This document shows positions 31,305-36,877 of a stretch of 38,644 nt of DNA, in pieces. Source of the stretch: a virus; IMG/VR virus record IMGVR_UViG_3300034101_003935, positions 1 through 38,644 of that record. One strand, given 5' to 3'. Below the pieces are notes generated by a model that ran no database searches, was not told the DNA's origin, and saw only the letters and a list, made by a program, of their open reading frames with translations. Position 1 is the first letter of the stretch; each line of letters opens with the position of its first letter. The position numbers and the translations under genes were made by a program.

Positions 31305-31523
31305 TTATGCATATGCAAGAAACTCAAGTCCAGTGCCTTGGATGGATGGCAGCTTGCCGTCCGGCCCGTAGATGCCCGCTCCGGCGGGGATGATTTTGTC
31401 GGGAGGCTGCGCTGAACCCATCGTCCCTGTGGGGCCGGAGCGCGGCAGCGTTTTGGGGGCGAGCACTGCAAGTCCGGCAGGAGCTTGAATACCAGTGTAT
31501 TTTGCTATCAGGTTGATTTCCAT
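31305..31523 (-). CDS. Small Pro/Gly-rich protein starting 5 bases after tRNA
   Basis: 72 residues. Its ATG is 5 bases from the tRNA CCA, so no room exists for a normal ribosome-binding site. The sequence (MEINLIAKYTGIQAPAGLA ... PRSGPTGTMGSAQPPDK ... IYGPDGKLPSIQGTGLEF) is Pro/Gly-rich and may be extended. It is packed between the tRNA and the next gene, whose start it almost touches, which supports coding. Function is unknown. If the tRNA is excised from the transcript, this message begins with a 5-base leader. Confidence 0.6.
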   Translation of the reverse strand: MEINLIAKYTGIQAPAGLAVLAPKTLPRSGPTGTMGSAQPPDKIIPAGAGIYGPDGKLPSIQGTGLEFLAYA

Positions 31524-31528
31524 AAAGT

Positions 31529-31604
31529 TGGTGGGATTGGCGGGAATCGAACCCGCGACCAAGCGATTATGAGTCGCACGCTCTAACCTCTGAGCTACAA
31601 TCCC
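31529..31604 (-). tRNA. tRNA with CAT anticodon, probably tRNA-Ile2 (k2CAU)
   Basis: 76 bases including encoded CCA (31531-31529). The acceptor stem is GGGATTG/CAATCCC (7 perfect pairs) and the D stem GCTC/GAGC. The anticodon loop is CTCATAA with a stem that has one U-U mismatch at its base. The T arm is GCGGG-TTCGATT-CCCGC. The anticodon-arm and variable region (GCGACTCATAATCGCTTGG) match bacterial tRNA-Ile2 as I remember it, rather than elongator or initiator tRNA-Met. In Ile2 the C34 is changed to lysidine by TilS so that the tRNA reads AUA. Its 5' end abuts the TerS stop. Confidence 0.9.
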
Positions 31605-32177
31605 TTAAGTTTTTGGCGTCGCCATCACCTCGGTCAGGCTCGGCGTTCCGGAGCGCGGCTCGACCTTGTACATGGACAAGTCCATCGGTGCCTTTGCGCT
31701 TCCCGAAATGACCTTTGGCTCAACGATTTCCGCTTCGAGCCACTCCTTCGGCGGGCGACTGTTGCGACCGTAGAGTTCAAAGGTGAGGTTGAGTTTCTCG
31801 TTCTCGACTTGGAGCTTCTCCGGCGCGAATTCGCCAGCGAGCTTGGCGTCGGCGAGGAGCGCGGCGAGTCGGTCGAAGGTCGCCTCAACCGTGCCATCGC
31901 CCTTCCGGACGATTTTGGTAGGTACGCTTCCCTCAGCCATTTGCCGGAGCAGGTCACGCTTCTCGTCGATTGCCATGAGCGACCGACAGTTGACCTCCTC
32001 GCGTATTTGCTGAATGCGTTCGCGAATCTCAATTCGCTTTGCAAGTTTGCATCCGTTGACGCGGGCAGTTGTCGCTTTGACGTGAGGCTGCACGCGTAGA
32101 TATGCAGCTTGCTGGTCTAGCCCTTCAGCAATGCCCCAAGCGAATCTTTCGTGGAGTCTGTTAGTCAATCGGCCCAC
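31605..32177 (-). CDS. Terminase small subunit
   Basis: 190 residues. Start GTG 32177 is the first start after an in-frame stop; TTG three codons on is an alternative. The N-terminal ~65 residues form an HTH-type DNA-binding region (RLHERFAWGIAEGLDQQAAY ... CKLAKRIEIRERIQQIREEV) as in phage small terminase subunits, followed by a helical oligomerisation region and a Pro-rich C-terminus. It would recognise the packaging site and start DNA cutting by the large subunit. It is followed with zero gap by a tRNA, and its stop codon is the last base before the tRNA. Assignment is from pattern plus neighbourhood. Confidence 0.8.
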   Translation of the reverse strand: MGRLTNRLHERFAWGIAEGLDQQAAYLRVQPHVKATTARVNGCKLAKRIEIRERIQQIREEVNCRSLMAIDEKRDLLRQMAEGSVPTKIVRKGDGTVEATFDRLAALLADAKLAGEFAPEKLQVENEKLNLTFELYGRNSRPPKEWLEAEIVEPKVISGSAKAPMDLSMYKVEPRSGTPSLTEVMATPKT

Positions 32178-32305
32178 GTTAGTCGGTTGCGATTAGTTTT
32201 GCGAATGTCGTAAGTCACTTGTCTTGTGCAATCTATGTATACTCAGGGGAATGAGCTTGACATTTCAGGCTCATCCCCCCTTGTATAATCCCCCCTGTGG
32301 GTCTT
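32178..32305 (-). promoter_or_regulatory. Intergenic region with large hairpin upstream of TerS
   Basis: A 128-base gap contains an 11-pair hairpin (arms 32246-32256 and 32269-32279, one G-T pair, 12-base loop) and two AGGGGGGAT repeats just upstream of it on the minus strand. No T run follows, so it is a poor intrinsic terminator. A weak promoter (ATGTCA, 16 bases, TATACA) could overlap the hairpin. Because small terminases often bind near their own gene, this is also a candidate packaging site; this is inference only. Confidence 0.35.
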
Positions 32306-32728
32306 TTACTCAGGCTGCGAATCTACATCGCATGAAGCATCAGCAGAGCATGAGGATTGAACATCGCACGATGGCTCGCTCGAATCTGCTGCTTTCTGTT
32401 GCTCCTTAATGATGGCATTCTCAATCGCCATCATTCGCGTCGTGAGGATTGCGCTCAAGAGCGGTGCGTCGTTCTCTGGCTTCTCGTCGATTCGCTCAAC
32501 TGCCTCATCGAACGAGTTTTCCAGACTAATCCATGCGCCGGAGTCGATGTGGACAATGATGGTCTTCTTCTCCTCGGTGAAATCGCCAACGATGAGAAAG
32601 TACCGAATCTTGCGACGAGTGTTCGATGCGAACACTTTATCGAGGATGTCGAGCTTACTTTCGTGGGGCTTACTTGCAAACGCTTCAGGCTGCGATGCTT
32701 CCGTTATTAGTGTATCTTGTTCTTCCAT
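32306..32728 (-). CDS. Phage protein of unknown function with Cys-rich tail
   Basis: 140 residues. The core (residues 20-110) looks globular (LDILDKVFASNTRRKIRYFL, VGDFTEEKKTIIVHIDSGAW, TTRMMAIENAIIKEQQ). The C-terminal tail is Ser/Cys/Asp-rich (SCDVQSSCSADASCDVD) with three Cys in a short repeat. The start overlaps the previous stop (TAATG). No family is recognised; it belongs to the early small-gene run. Confidence 0.7.
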   Translation of the reverse strand: MEEQDTLITEASQPEAFASKPHESKLDILDKVFASNTRRKIRYFLIVGDFTEEKKTIIVHIDSGAWISLENSFDEAVERIDEKPENDAPLLSAILTTRMMAIENAIIKEQQKAADSSEPSCDVQSSCSADASCDVDSQPE

Positions 32729-33012
32729 TATCTTTTGATTTTGAACAGCTTACAAAGCTGCTTTCTGTGTTCTGCTTTGATTCCGAGAGATGTTGGGCGC
32801 GACCCATCCCGTGAGATTGCGAACTCAACAGGCACTTCGTGCTGGTTGAGAAACTCAATTGCCTCATGGTCAGGGTTTTCCACCTTCGTCCCCTCGAAAT
32901 GCATTGTAAGTGTCTTGCCGCGATTGATATATGCGAGCTTGACCCTATCCGCTCTTTTTGCCGTTGATGGGAGGTATCGGACTTCTACCTCGTCAAGGAA
33001 CAATGTGTCCAT
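32728..33012 (-). CDS. Small phage protein of unknown function
   Basis: 94 residues beginning MDTLFLDEVEVRYLPSTAK, a beta-rich N-terminus. A region with EGTKVENPDHEAIEFLNQHE and a basic C-terminus (KAEHRKQLCKLFKIKR) follow. The basic tail could touch nucleic acid. The ATG is about 44 bases after the previous stop, and a weak promoter-like pair of boxes lies in that gap, so it may begin a transcript that includes 32306-32728. Function is unknown. Confidence 0.7.
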   Translation of the reverse strand: MDTLFLDEVEVRYLPSTAKRADRVKLAYINRGKTLTMHFEGTKVENPDHEAIEFLNQHEVPVEFAISRDGSRPTSLGIKAEHRKQLCKLFKIKR

Positions 33013-33018
33013 ATTCGT

Positions 33019-33046
33019 GTTCTATCGTTTGATTTTTTTATGACAA
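33019..33046 (-). promoter_or_regulatory. Weak sigma70-like promoter before 94-residue gene
   Basis: On the minus strand TTGTCA (33046-33041) is followed after 16 bases by TAGAAC (33024-33019), in a very A-rich 44-base gap. The -35 matches 5 of 6 and the -10 4 of 6. This is suggestive only. Confidence 0.3.
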
Positions 33047-33056
33047 GTTTTTTTGT

Positions 33057-33458
33057 TTACAACAGCGGAATCTGGTTCGGGTCAACTGGGGGTGACTTAT
33101 GCAAACTGATTTGCTGCGCTATTTCTTTTTGCAATTTGCTTATTTCTAGCTGCTTATTCTCTATCTCGTCTTCGATTTCTGCCATCGCAATATCAAGCTC
33201 ATTTAACTCCCACTGGAATGCTTTCAGTTCCTTCTTGAGCGATTCAAGTTTCTGCTCCTGAAGCGTAACGCACGCATCTTCAATGCAATGCGCCAGAATC
33301 CTTTCGTCACCAAAGACGTAAACCATTGCGCCAACGGCATCTGCGCGGCACTTGATGTGCGATGACTGCCTTGTCCAGTTGCCATGCTTCTCTCCATGCC
33401 GTTGCCCCCAAACGGGTTCAACGCATAGCACATTCGATTTCAAGTTTGATGATTGCAT
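33057..33458 (-). CDS. Cys/His-containing coiled-coil phage protein
   Basis: 133 residues from ATG 33458; a GTG at 33431 is another possible start. The N-terminal part resembles small phage proteins with CVEPVWGQ, then HIKCRADAVGAMVYVFG, then AHCIEDACVTL, a Cys/His pattern suitable for one metal ion. Residues about 75-120 form a Glu/Lys/Leu coiled coil (LKAFQWELNELDIAMAEIEDE). It overlaps the end of a 57-residue ORF by 41 bases, unusually much for this genome. Function is unknown. Confidence 0.65.
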   Translation of the reverse strand: MQSSNLKSNVLCVEPVWGQRHGEKHGNWTRQSSHIKCRADAVGAMVYVFGDERILAHCIEDACVTLQEQKLESLKKELKAFQWELNELDIAMAEIEDEIENKQLEISKLQKEIAQQISLHKSPPVDPNQIPLL

Positions 33459-33591
33459 ATTCCTCTGCGAATAATGACTTTACATGGTCTATCTCTTCTT
33501 GAGTCATATAAAACTCAATGTTTTCCAGAATCCGGTTGGCTGCTTTCGCAATCTGAACCGTTTTTTTGTTTTGTTTCTTGCTCGTTTTCAT
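33418..33591 (-). CDS. Small Lys/Glu-rich protein overlapping neighbours
   Basis: 57 residues (MKTSKKQNKKTVQIAKAANR ... TQEEIDHVKSLFAEEYAIIK) that look like a genuine helical protein. The frame overlaps the end of the 84-residue gene by 77 bases and the start of the 133-residue gene by 41 bases. No Shine-Dalgarno sequence precedes ATG 33591. A shorter version from the ATG at 33507 would lie after the previous stop and avoid most overlap. Either form is uncertain. Confidence 0.45.
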   Translation of the reverse strand: MKTSKKQNKKTVQIAKAANRILENIEFYMTQEEIDHVKSLFAEEYAIIKLEIECAMR

Positions 33592-33769
33592 TTTGGTAAA
33601 GGTGTGGGGCGCAGTCTCTTGATACGCACTTCCAGTCTCCGCATGGGCCAAACTCGTCGTGGTCAGCTTGCCACTCCATGAGGTCGCCGCACTTCACGCA
33701 CTCCGGCCCATCGGTGTCTTCCGGCACATCTGTGAGCCATCTGTCGAGCCATCGAGGGTCAAAACTCAC
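33515..33769 (-). CDS. Small zinc-finger-like protein, GTG start
   Basis: 84 residues. The start is GTG 33769, set by GGAGG and the 16-base junction repeat that overlaps the previous stop (GTGA). Residues about 22-55 contain CVKCGD, then CGDWKCVSRDC, a zinc-knuckle arrangement with His nearby. The C-terminal 30 residues are polar and low complexity (QNENEQETKQKNG), and the DNA for them is also read by the overlapping ORF. Function is unknown. Confidence 0.65.
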   Translation of the reverse strand: MSFDPRWLDRWLTDVPEDTDGPECVKCGDLMEWQADHDEFGPCGDWKCVSRDCAPHLYQNENEQETKQKNGSDCESSQPDSGKH

Positions 33770-33781
33770 GGCTGCACCTCC
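33766..33781 (-). repeat. Gene-junction repeat J4 (16 bases)
   Basis: Identical to J2 and J3. On the minus strand it combines GGAGGTG, the last codons of the upstream gene and the overlapping stop/start GTGA. Confidence 0.8.
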
Positions 33782-34056
33782 TCCCATTTGCCCAGCGTGT
33801 GGAGAAACGCCTCTGCGCGTTGGCGTGCGGTGGCTTTTGCGCAGGATGGCTGAGTGTCGCCTAGGTGTACGCAATAAATATCCCACTCATCAAAGGTGGT
33901 CAGCACCTTCTCCGCCTCGTGCATCGCGTTGAGGTCGGAGCAGTAGTCTGGCCACTCAGTAACCCAAACACTGCCTTTGCCATTTGTGCGCACAACTGGC
34001 TTGTTGTTCCACCCACACGCTTCGGCAATAGCGCGGTTGATTTGCTCGTCGGTCAC
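33766..34056 (-). CDS. Phage ABA-sandwich domain protein
   Basis: 96 residues, start GTG 34056 with the 16-base junction repeat. The sequence follows the Phage ABA sandwich pattern: INRAIAEACGW near the N-terminus, WPDYCSDLNAMHEAEKVL in the middle, and ATARQRAEAFLHTLGKW near the end. The family is common in phage early regions and has no known biochemical role. The last four residues (EVQP) are encoded by the junction repeat carrying the next gene's ribosome-binding site. Confidence 0.85.
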   Translation of the reverse strand: MTDEQINRAIAEACGWNNKPVVRTNGKGSVWVTEWPDYCSDLNAMHEAEKVLTTFDEWDIYCVHLGDTQPSCAKATARQRAEAFLHTLGKWEEVQP

Positions 34057-34068
34057 GGCTGCACCTCC
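34053..34068 (-). repeat. Gene-junction repeat J3 (16 bases)
   Basis: Identical to J2 and J4: GGAGGTG, CAGCC, then GTGA as joint start and stop. It ends the zinc-ribbon gene with EVQP and starts the ABA-sandwich gene. Confidence 0.8.
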
Positions 34069-34253
34069 TTTCTCTTGGTTGAGTACTCAACAAAGACGTG
34101 CCGAATCCAGATGTAAGCCTTGCCGCAACTGCCGCACTCACTTTCTCCGCATTCGTCATTGTCGCATCCAAGCTCCCATGAATCATAGTCCTCGCGGCCA
34201 CAGTACGGGCACACGGCGTTGTCTGTGTATTTGTGGTCAATCTTCTTACTCAC
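34053..34253 (-). CDS. Zinc-ribbon small protein, GTG start
   Basis: 66 residues from GTG 34253. Residues 15-46 hold two Cys pairs in zinc-ribbon order (CPYCGRED, then CDNDECGESECGSCGKAY) with extra Cys. A beta-like tail (YIWIRHVFVEYST) and the recurrent EVQP ending follow. This type of stand-alone zinc ribbon is widespread in phages and thought to bind nucleic acid or protein; here that is inference. It overlaps both neighbours by 4 bases through the junction repeat. Confidence 0.75.
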   Translation of the reverse strand: MSKKIDHKYTDNAVCPYCGREDYDSWELGCDNDECGESECGSCGKAYIWIRHVFVEYSTKRKEVQP

Positions 34254-34265
34254 GGCTGCACCTCC
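34250..34265 (-). repeat. Gene-junction repeat J2 (16 bases)
   Basis: Identical to J3 and J4. It lies between the MazG-like and zinc-ribbon genes and encodes EVQP at the MazG-like C-terminus. Confidence 0.8.
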
Positions 34266-34567
34266 TCATCTTTCACGAACGCCCCGCTCGCGGACATCTT
34301 GCCTGTTCGGTGTTTGATTGTGTTCCATGCCCTCGCATAGCAGTAATGCAGGTTCCAGCCGTTCATGGCGCACAGGTTTGTGAGACAAACTATCACATCG
34401 CCAATCGCGTCTACAGCATCATCGCAGTCACCCTTGATGATGGCATCGGCCAGCTCGCCCATTTCGCTAACCGCCTTCAATGTCTGCGCTTTGGAGTCGG
34501 AATGCATAAGTATGCCCCGCGCATCAGCCCACGCGACGACCTGTTGCTCGATTTCTTCAATGCTCAT
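34250..34567 (-). CDS. MazG-like nucleotide pyrophosphohydrolase (second copy)
   Basis: 105 residues. The MazG core is EMGELADAI with Glu35 and Glu38, and DAVDAIGDVIVCL with Asp53 and Asp57. The order and spacing match the first copy at 27734-28069 (WADARGI, KAVSExGELADA, GDxxVCLxN, GKMxxSGxF). This copy has a shorter loop between the acidic stretches. Two copies 6 kb apart in one phage suggest different substrates or a recent duplication. Start ATG 34567 is set by a GGAGGTG-type ribosome-binding site and the 16-base junction. Confidence 0.85.
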   Translation of the reverse strand: MSIEEIEQQVVAWADARGILMHSDSKAQTLKAVSEMGELADAIIKGDCDDAVDAIGDVIVCLTNLCAMNGWNLHYCYARAWNTIKHRTGKMSASGAFVKDEEVQP

Positions 34568-34579
34568 GCCTGCACCTCC
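34564..34579 (-). repeat. Gene-junction repeat J1 (16 bases, two changes)
   Basis: It differs from J2-J4 at two positions (GGCATGA instead of GCCGTGA). It lies between the 89-residue gene and the MazG-like gene and uses ATG rather than GTG. Confidence 0.75.
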
Positions 34580-34833
34580 TTCTTAAGCTCGGCAATCAGC
34601 GCGTCGGCGACTTGGAGTGCAATCATTGCAACTATCTCTGGCCCTCCTGTTTGCTTCACCGGAAAATCGTGGACAATCCCCTGCATCGCCGCACGCGCCA
34701 TCGAAATGCGTTCCCTCTTCCAATCAATCGGCAATGTGATAAATCCATGCGCCAGCGGAGGATTGATAGGCGACGACATACAATGCGGCTCATGGAATTG
34801 ACCGCATACCTTGCAAGCAAATCGTCCGCTCAT
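34564..34833 (-). CDS. Small protein of unknown function with Cys/His cluster
   Basis: 89 residues beginning MSGRFACKVCGQFHEPHC (CxxC plus His and Cys, a possible zinc site). A region of GFITLPIDWKRERISMAR and a C-terminal helix IVAMIALQVADALIAELKK follow. It ends EVQA through the junction repeat. The start overlaps the DUF3310 stop by 4 bases with GGAAGGA upstream. No family is recognised. Confidence 0.7.
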   Translation of the reverse strand: MSGRFACKVCGQFHEPHCMSSPINPPLAHGFITLPIDWKRERISMARAAMQGIVHDFPVKQTGGPEIVAMIALQVADALIAELKKEVQA

Positions 34834-35087
34834 TTCGAGTCCTTCCTTTCTCCCTGAACCTTAACCATTTCAAGACGGTCGATTTCGCGTTGCAAATAAC
34901 ACCTCGCTTTGCGTAAGTCGATAACAGTGTCACCTTTAAGACCTGCCCGCCAAACGTATTTAATGACGTTCCCAAGGTTAAAGTTAAACCCCTCAGCCAC
35001 ATCGATACATTCAATTCCACTTGGGTGGAGGTTGTAGTGTTCGGGGTGGTCAACATCCCCGTGGGGTAATTCGTTATGTTTAATCAT
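34830..35087 (-). CDS. DUF3310 protein (SaV-like)
   Basis: 85 residues matching DUF3310: HPEHYNLHPSGIECIDVAE (residues 14-32), GNVIKYVWRAGLKG (39-52), and a Leu/Arg-rich helix (DLRKARCYLQREIDRLE). The family is very common in phages; it is often labelled a nucleotide kinase without good evidence. Its place next to a MazG-like gene suggests a nucleotide-metabolism link, which is inferred. The ATG is 23 bases from the previous stop. Confidence 0.85.
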   Translation of the reverse strand: MIKHNELPHGDVDHPEHYNLHPSGIECIDVAEGFNFNLGNVIKYVWRAGLKGDTVIDLRKARCYLQREIDRLEMVKVQGERKDSK

Positions 35088-35110
35088 TGGTTTTTATTTG
35101 ATTGTTAATG

Positions 35111-35572
35111 TTATACTGCTTTGTCCGAATGCTTTATAAGTTCCGCGATGAATGCCTCACTCGCCTCATCGTCGTCCAGTTGTGATTGGTCGCACTTGAA
35201 CCGCTCTAAGTCGTTGCGGTTAAAGAAAATCTGCACCTCGAAACTGCCCGCTTTTGTTTTCTTGAAGAACATGATTTTCCCCTTTTCGATGATGGTTTCT
35301 TTCGGAACCTTGTAAAAGTCTGAGCCATTGACCTTTACAACGACATTCCGGAACAACGGCAACTTGAGCAGGTTGTAGTTGAACCCATACGAGTTGCTCT
35401 TGTGGTGGAGGTGTCGAAACGAGTCCCGCTCGACGTGAAGCGTTGAGCCAACAATCGTGCCAAGGTTGCGAGCAAAATTCTCGCTTGCTAACCGGAGCTT
35501 CACTTTGCCTTTTTCGACAACAAGTTCGTTGCCCTCGTCGTCCTGTTTTTTATATGTGTCCGCTGTATTCAT
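35111..35572 (-). CDS. Phage protein of unknown function
   Basis: 153 residues with start ATG 35572, which follows the upstream TAG directly (TAGTATG). It has a charged N-terminus, then a beta-rich body (GKVKLRLASENFARNLG, TLHVERDSFRHLHHK, NVVVKVNGSDFYKVP, KIMFFKKTKAGSFEVQIFFN) and a C-terminal acidic helix (DQSQLDDDEASEAFIAEL). No family is recognised. The body could be a beta-sheet nucleic-acid or protein-binding domain. Confidence 0.7.
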   Translation of the reverse strand: MNTADTYKKQDDEGNELVVEKGKVKLRLASENFARNLGTIVGSTLHVERDSFRHLHHKSNSYGFNYNLLKLPLFRNVVVKVNGSDFYKVPKETIIEKGKIMFFKKTKAGSFEVQIFFNRNDLERFKCDQSQLDDDEASEAFIAELIKHSDKAV

Positions 35573-35573
35573 A

Positions 35574-35933
35574 CTACTTTGTTTCTTCGTCGCCGTTTTG
35601 GGGCTGTTCTGTTTGTTTTCGGGCCATATCGTTGAGCAGTGACTCCGCAAGGTCGAGAGCAGCGTCCTGTTGCTCCCTCGTCCCTGCCCCTGCAATGACG
35701 AGGTTGTGGAGTGCGCGGACGGTTGCGATTGCGACCGCTCGCATGGGCTGCTCGCCCTGCCACTCGGAGACTACGCGCCACTCCTCCGGCGAGAGGTAGC
35801 TCCCCCCTCGGATGGTTGCGCTTTTTGCCAGTGCTGCCAACGCTGCACCGCAGCCAGACCCCGCCTTTTGGGCGAGGTCGGACAGCGACGGGTTGTTGGC
35901 CCATATTTTGTTGATGATGGGCGTTTTATCCAT
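35574..35933 (-). CDS. Phage protein of unknown function
   Basis: 119 residues with start ATG 35933, overlapping the previous stop by 8 bases (ATGGATAA). It begins MDKTPIINKIWANNPSLSD. A mainly helical, Ala-rich body (SGCGAALAALAKSATIRGG, PMRAVAIATVRALHNLVIAG) and a polar tail follow. A longer in-frame extension would overlap the upstream gene heavily and is rejected. Function is unknown. Confidence 0.7.
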   Translation of the reverse strand: MDKTPIINKIWANNPSLSDLAQKAGSGCGAALAALAKSATIRGGSYLSPEEWRVVSEWQGEQPMRAVAIATVRALHNLVIAGAGTREQQDAALDLAESLLNDMARKQTEQPQNGDEETK

Positions 35934-36735
35934 TGATGAAGCTAGGGAGCCGCGCATAAAACGCGGCGATGAATGCGTCCTTGGCCTTGCGAGCACGGCC
36001 AATCCCAGCGGCCTTGGCGAGGTCTTTGGCTGCTGCCTCGACAACCCATCCGGCGGGGGCGCACCCGCGCTCGATGGCGTTTGCCAGTTCGGCGCAGCTT
36101 TTAGAGTCACGATGATAGGGGTTTGCGAGCGGATACCAGCGACCATTTTGCTCAACCTGAGTCACCAAAACCCGCACTGAGCGCAACTCAGCGAGCAACT
36201 CAGCGTGCTGCTCGGCGCGTGCAGCGGCCTCAGCAGCGGCCTCAGCGCGAGCCGGAGCGAGGAGGTTTGCGATTGTTTTAGCGGCGATGCCGTTTGCGCT
36301 GCGCTGCCCGCCAAAGTTGGTCTCGAACCAGAGGCAATACCGCTCGTCGGACGCGAGCACGTCTGCGATTTTTTGCCCCGCGTATTTTCCCGAAGTGAAC
36401 ACGCTGCTGTCAGCCTCGGCCTGTTGGCGTGCCCAACGAGCGGCCTCAGCAGCCTCCCTGCGCTCCTCCTTCGCTGCCTCAATCTCAGCGGGCGAGATAC
36501 CAACCTTCTCGGCGCAGGTCTCGCCGATGACCTGCAGCTTTCCGCGAAAATCGCGGATGATGACGTTATGGGCGATGTCCCGCCCGCAGTGAGAGCAGAA
36601 GCCGATGCCTTCGACGCGGGGAGCGTCCGCGAGCGCGGCGTTGTATGCGTCGGGGTTAACTTCCGCGAGGCTCGCGGCGGGCCTTGACCAGAATCCGACT
36701 ACCTGACTGTTGCTGAGTTGTTCGAGTGTGTACAT
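35926..36735 (-). CDS. Zinc-ligand protein with treble-clef-like N-terminus and nuclease-adjacent FGK-type motif
   Basis: 269 residues. Residues 47-74 hold FCSHCGRDI and GETCAEKVG (three Cys), resembling small phage zinc modules in which a fourth ligand is His or Asp. Residues 112-141 (SVFTSGKYAGQKIADVL, then ERYCLWFETNF) match the short 'GKYxGxxixdVl..DxxYxxWf' element found beside nuclease domains. Ala/Glu-rich coiled-coil stretches and a basic C-terminus (AAGIGRARKAKDAFIAAFY) complete it. It has its own structured leader. It shares the zinc module with the gene at 37822-38644, with which it may be paralogous. A DNA or RNA role is plausible but unproven. Confidence 0.65.
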   Translation of the reverse strand: MYTLEQLSNSQVVGFWSRPAASLAEVNPDAYNAALADAPRVEGIGFCSHCGRDIAHNVIIRDFRGKLQVIGETCAEKVGISPAEIEAAKEERREAAEAARWARQQAEADSSVFTSGKYAGQKIADVLASDERYCLWFETNFGGQRSANGIAAKTIANLLAPARAEAAAEAAARAEQHAELLAELRSVRVLVTQVEQNGRWYPLANPYHRDSKSCAELANAIERGCAPAGWVVEAAAKDLAKAAGIGRARKAKDAFIAAFYARLPSFING

Positions 36736-36877
36736 TTTTTTGAGTAGTTGAGTTTCGCGGGCGACCGCGCCCGCTTGATATGAATATCGGCCAAAGTTGG
36801 CCGAAAGAAAAGTATTTTTGTTGGGAAACTTGTGTCATACGGAGCGAGGGGTTGCTATCCCCCTCGCCCTCTGCTGC
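36736..36877 (-). promoter_or_regulatory. Structured leader L1, duplicate of L2, before 36735 gene
   Basis: On the minus strand, in order: hairpin 1 (36871-36842, GC-rich, about 10 pairs); a conserved CGTATGACACAA; hairpin 2 (36803-36788, CGGCCAA/TTGGCCG); a conserved near-palindrome GATATTCATATC (36788-36777); hairpin 3 (36774-36757, 7 pairs, four-base loop); GAAAC; and an A run touching the ATG. No Shine-Dalgarno sequence. The same order recurs in L2 (37682-37821). No clear sigma70 boxes were found, so the promoter, if present, is of another type. Confidence 0.7.

Noticed and set aside
32257-32289. Perfect TTGACA and TATAAT boxes on the plus strand
   Set aside because: They are 21 bases apart, overlap a hairpin and face against all genes; no plus-strand gene follows.
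33977-34801. Long plus-strand open frame (274 codons)
   Set aside because: It is antisense to four well-supported minus-strand genes, has no known motif, and its composition follows the complementary codons.
36757-36774. Hammerhead-like 'stem then GAAAC' in the duplicated leaders
   Set aside because: The CUGAUGA core and a matching third stem are absent, so a hammerhead ribozyme is not supported.
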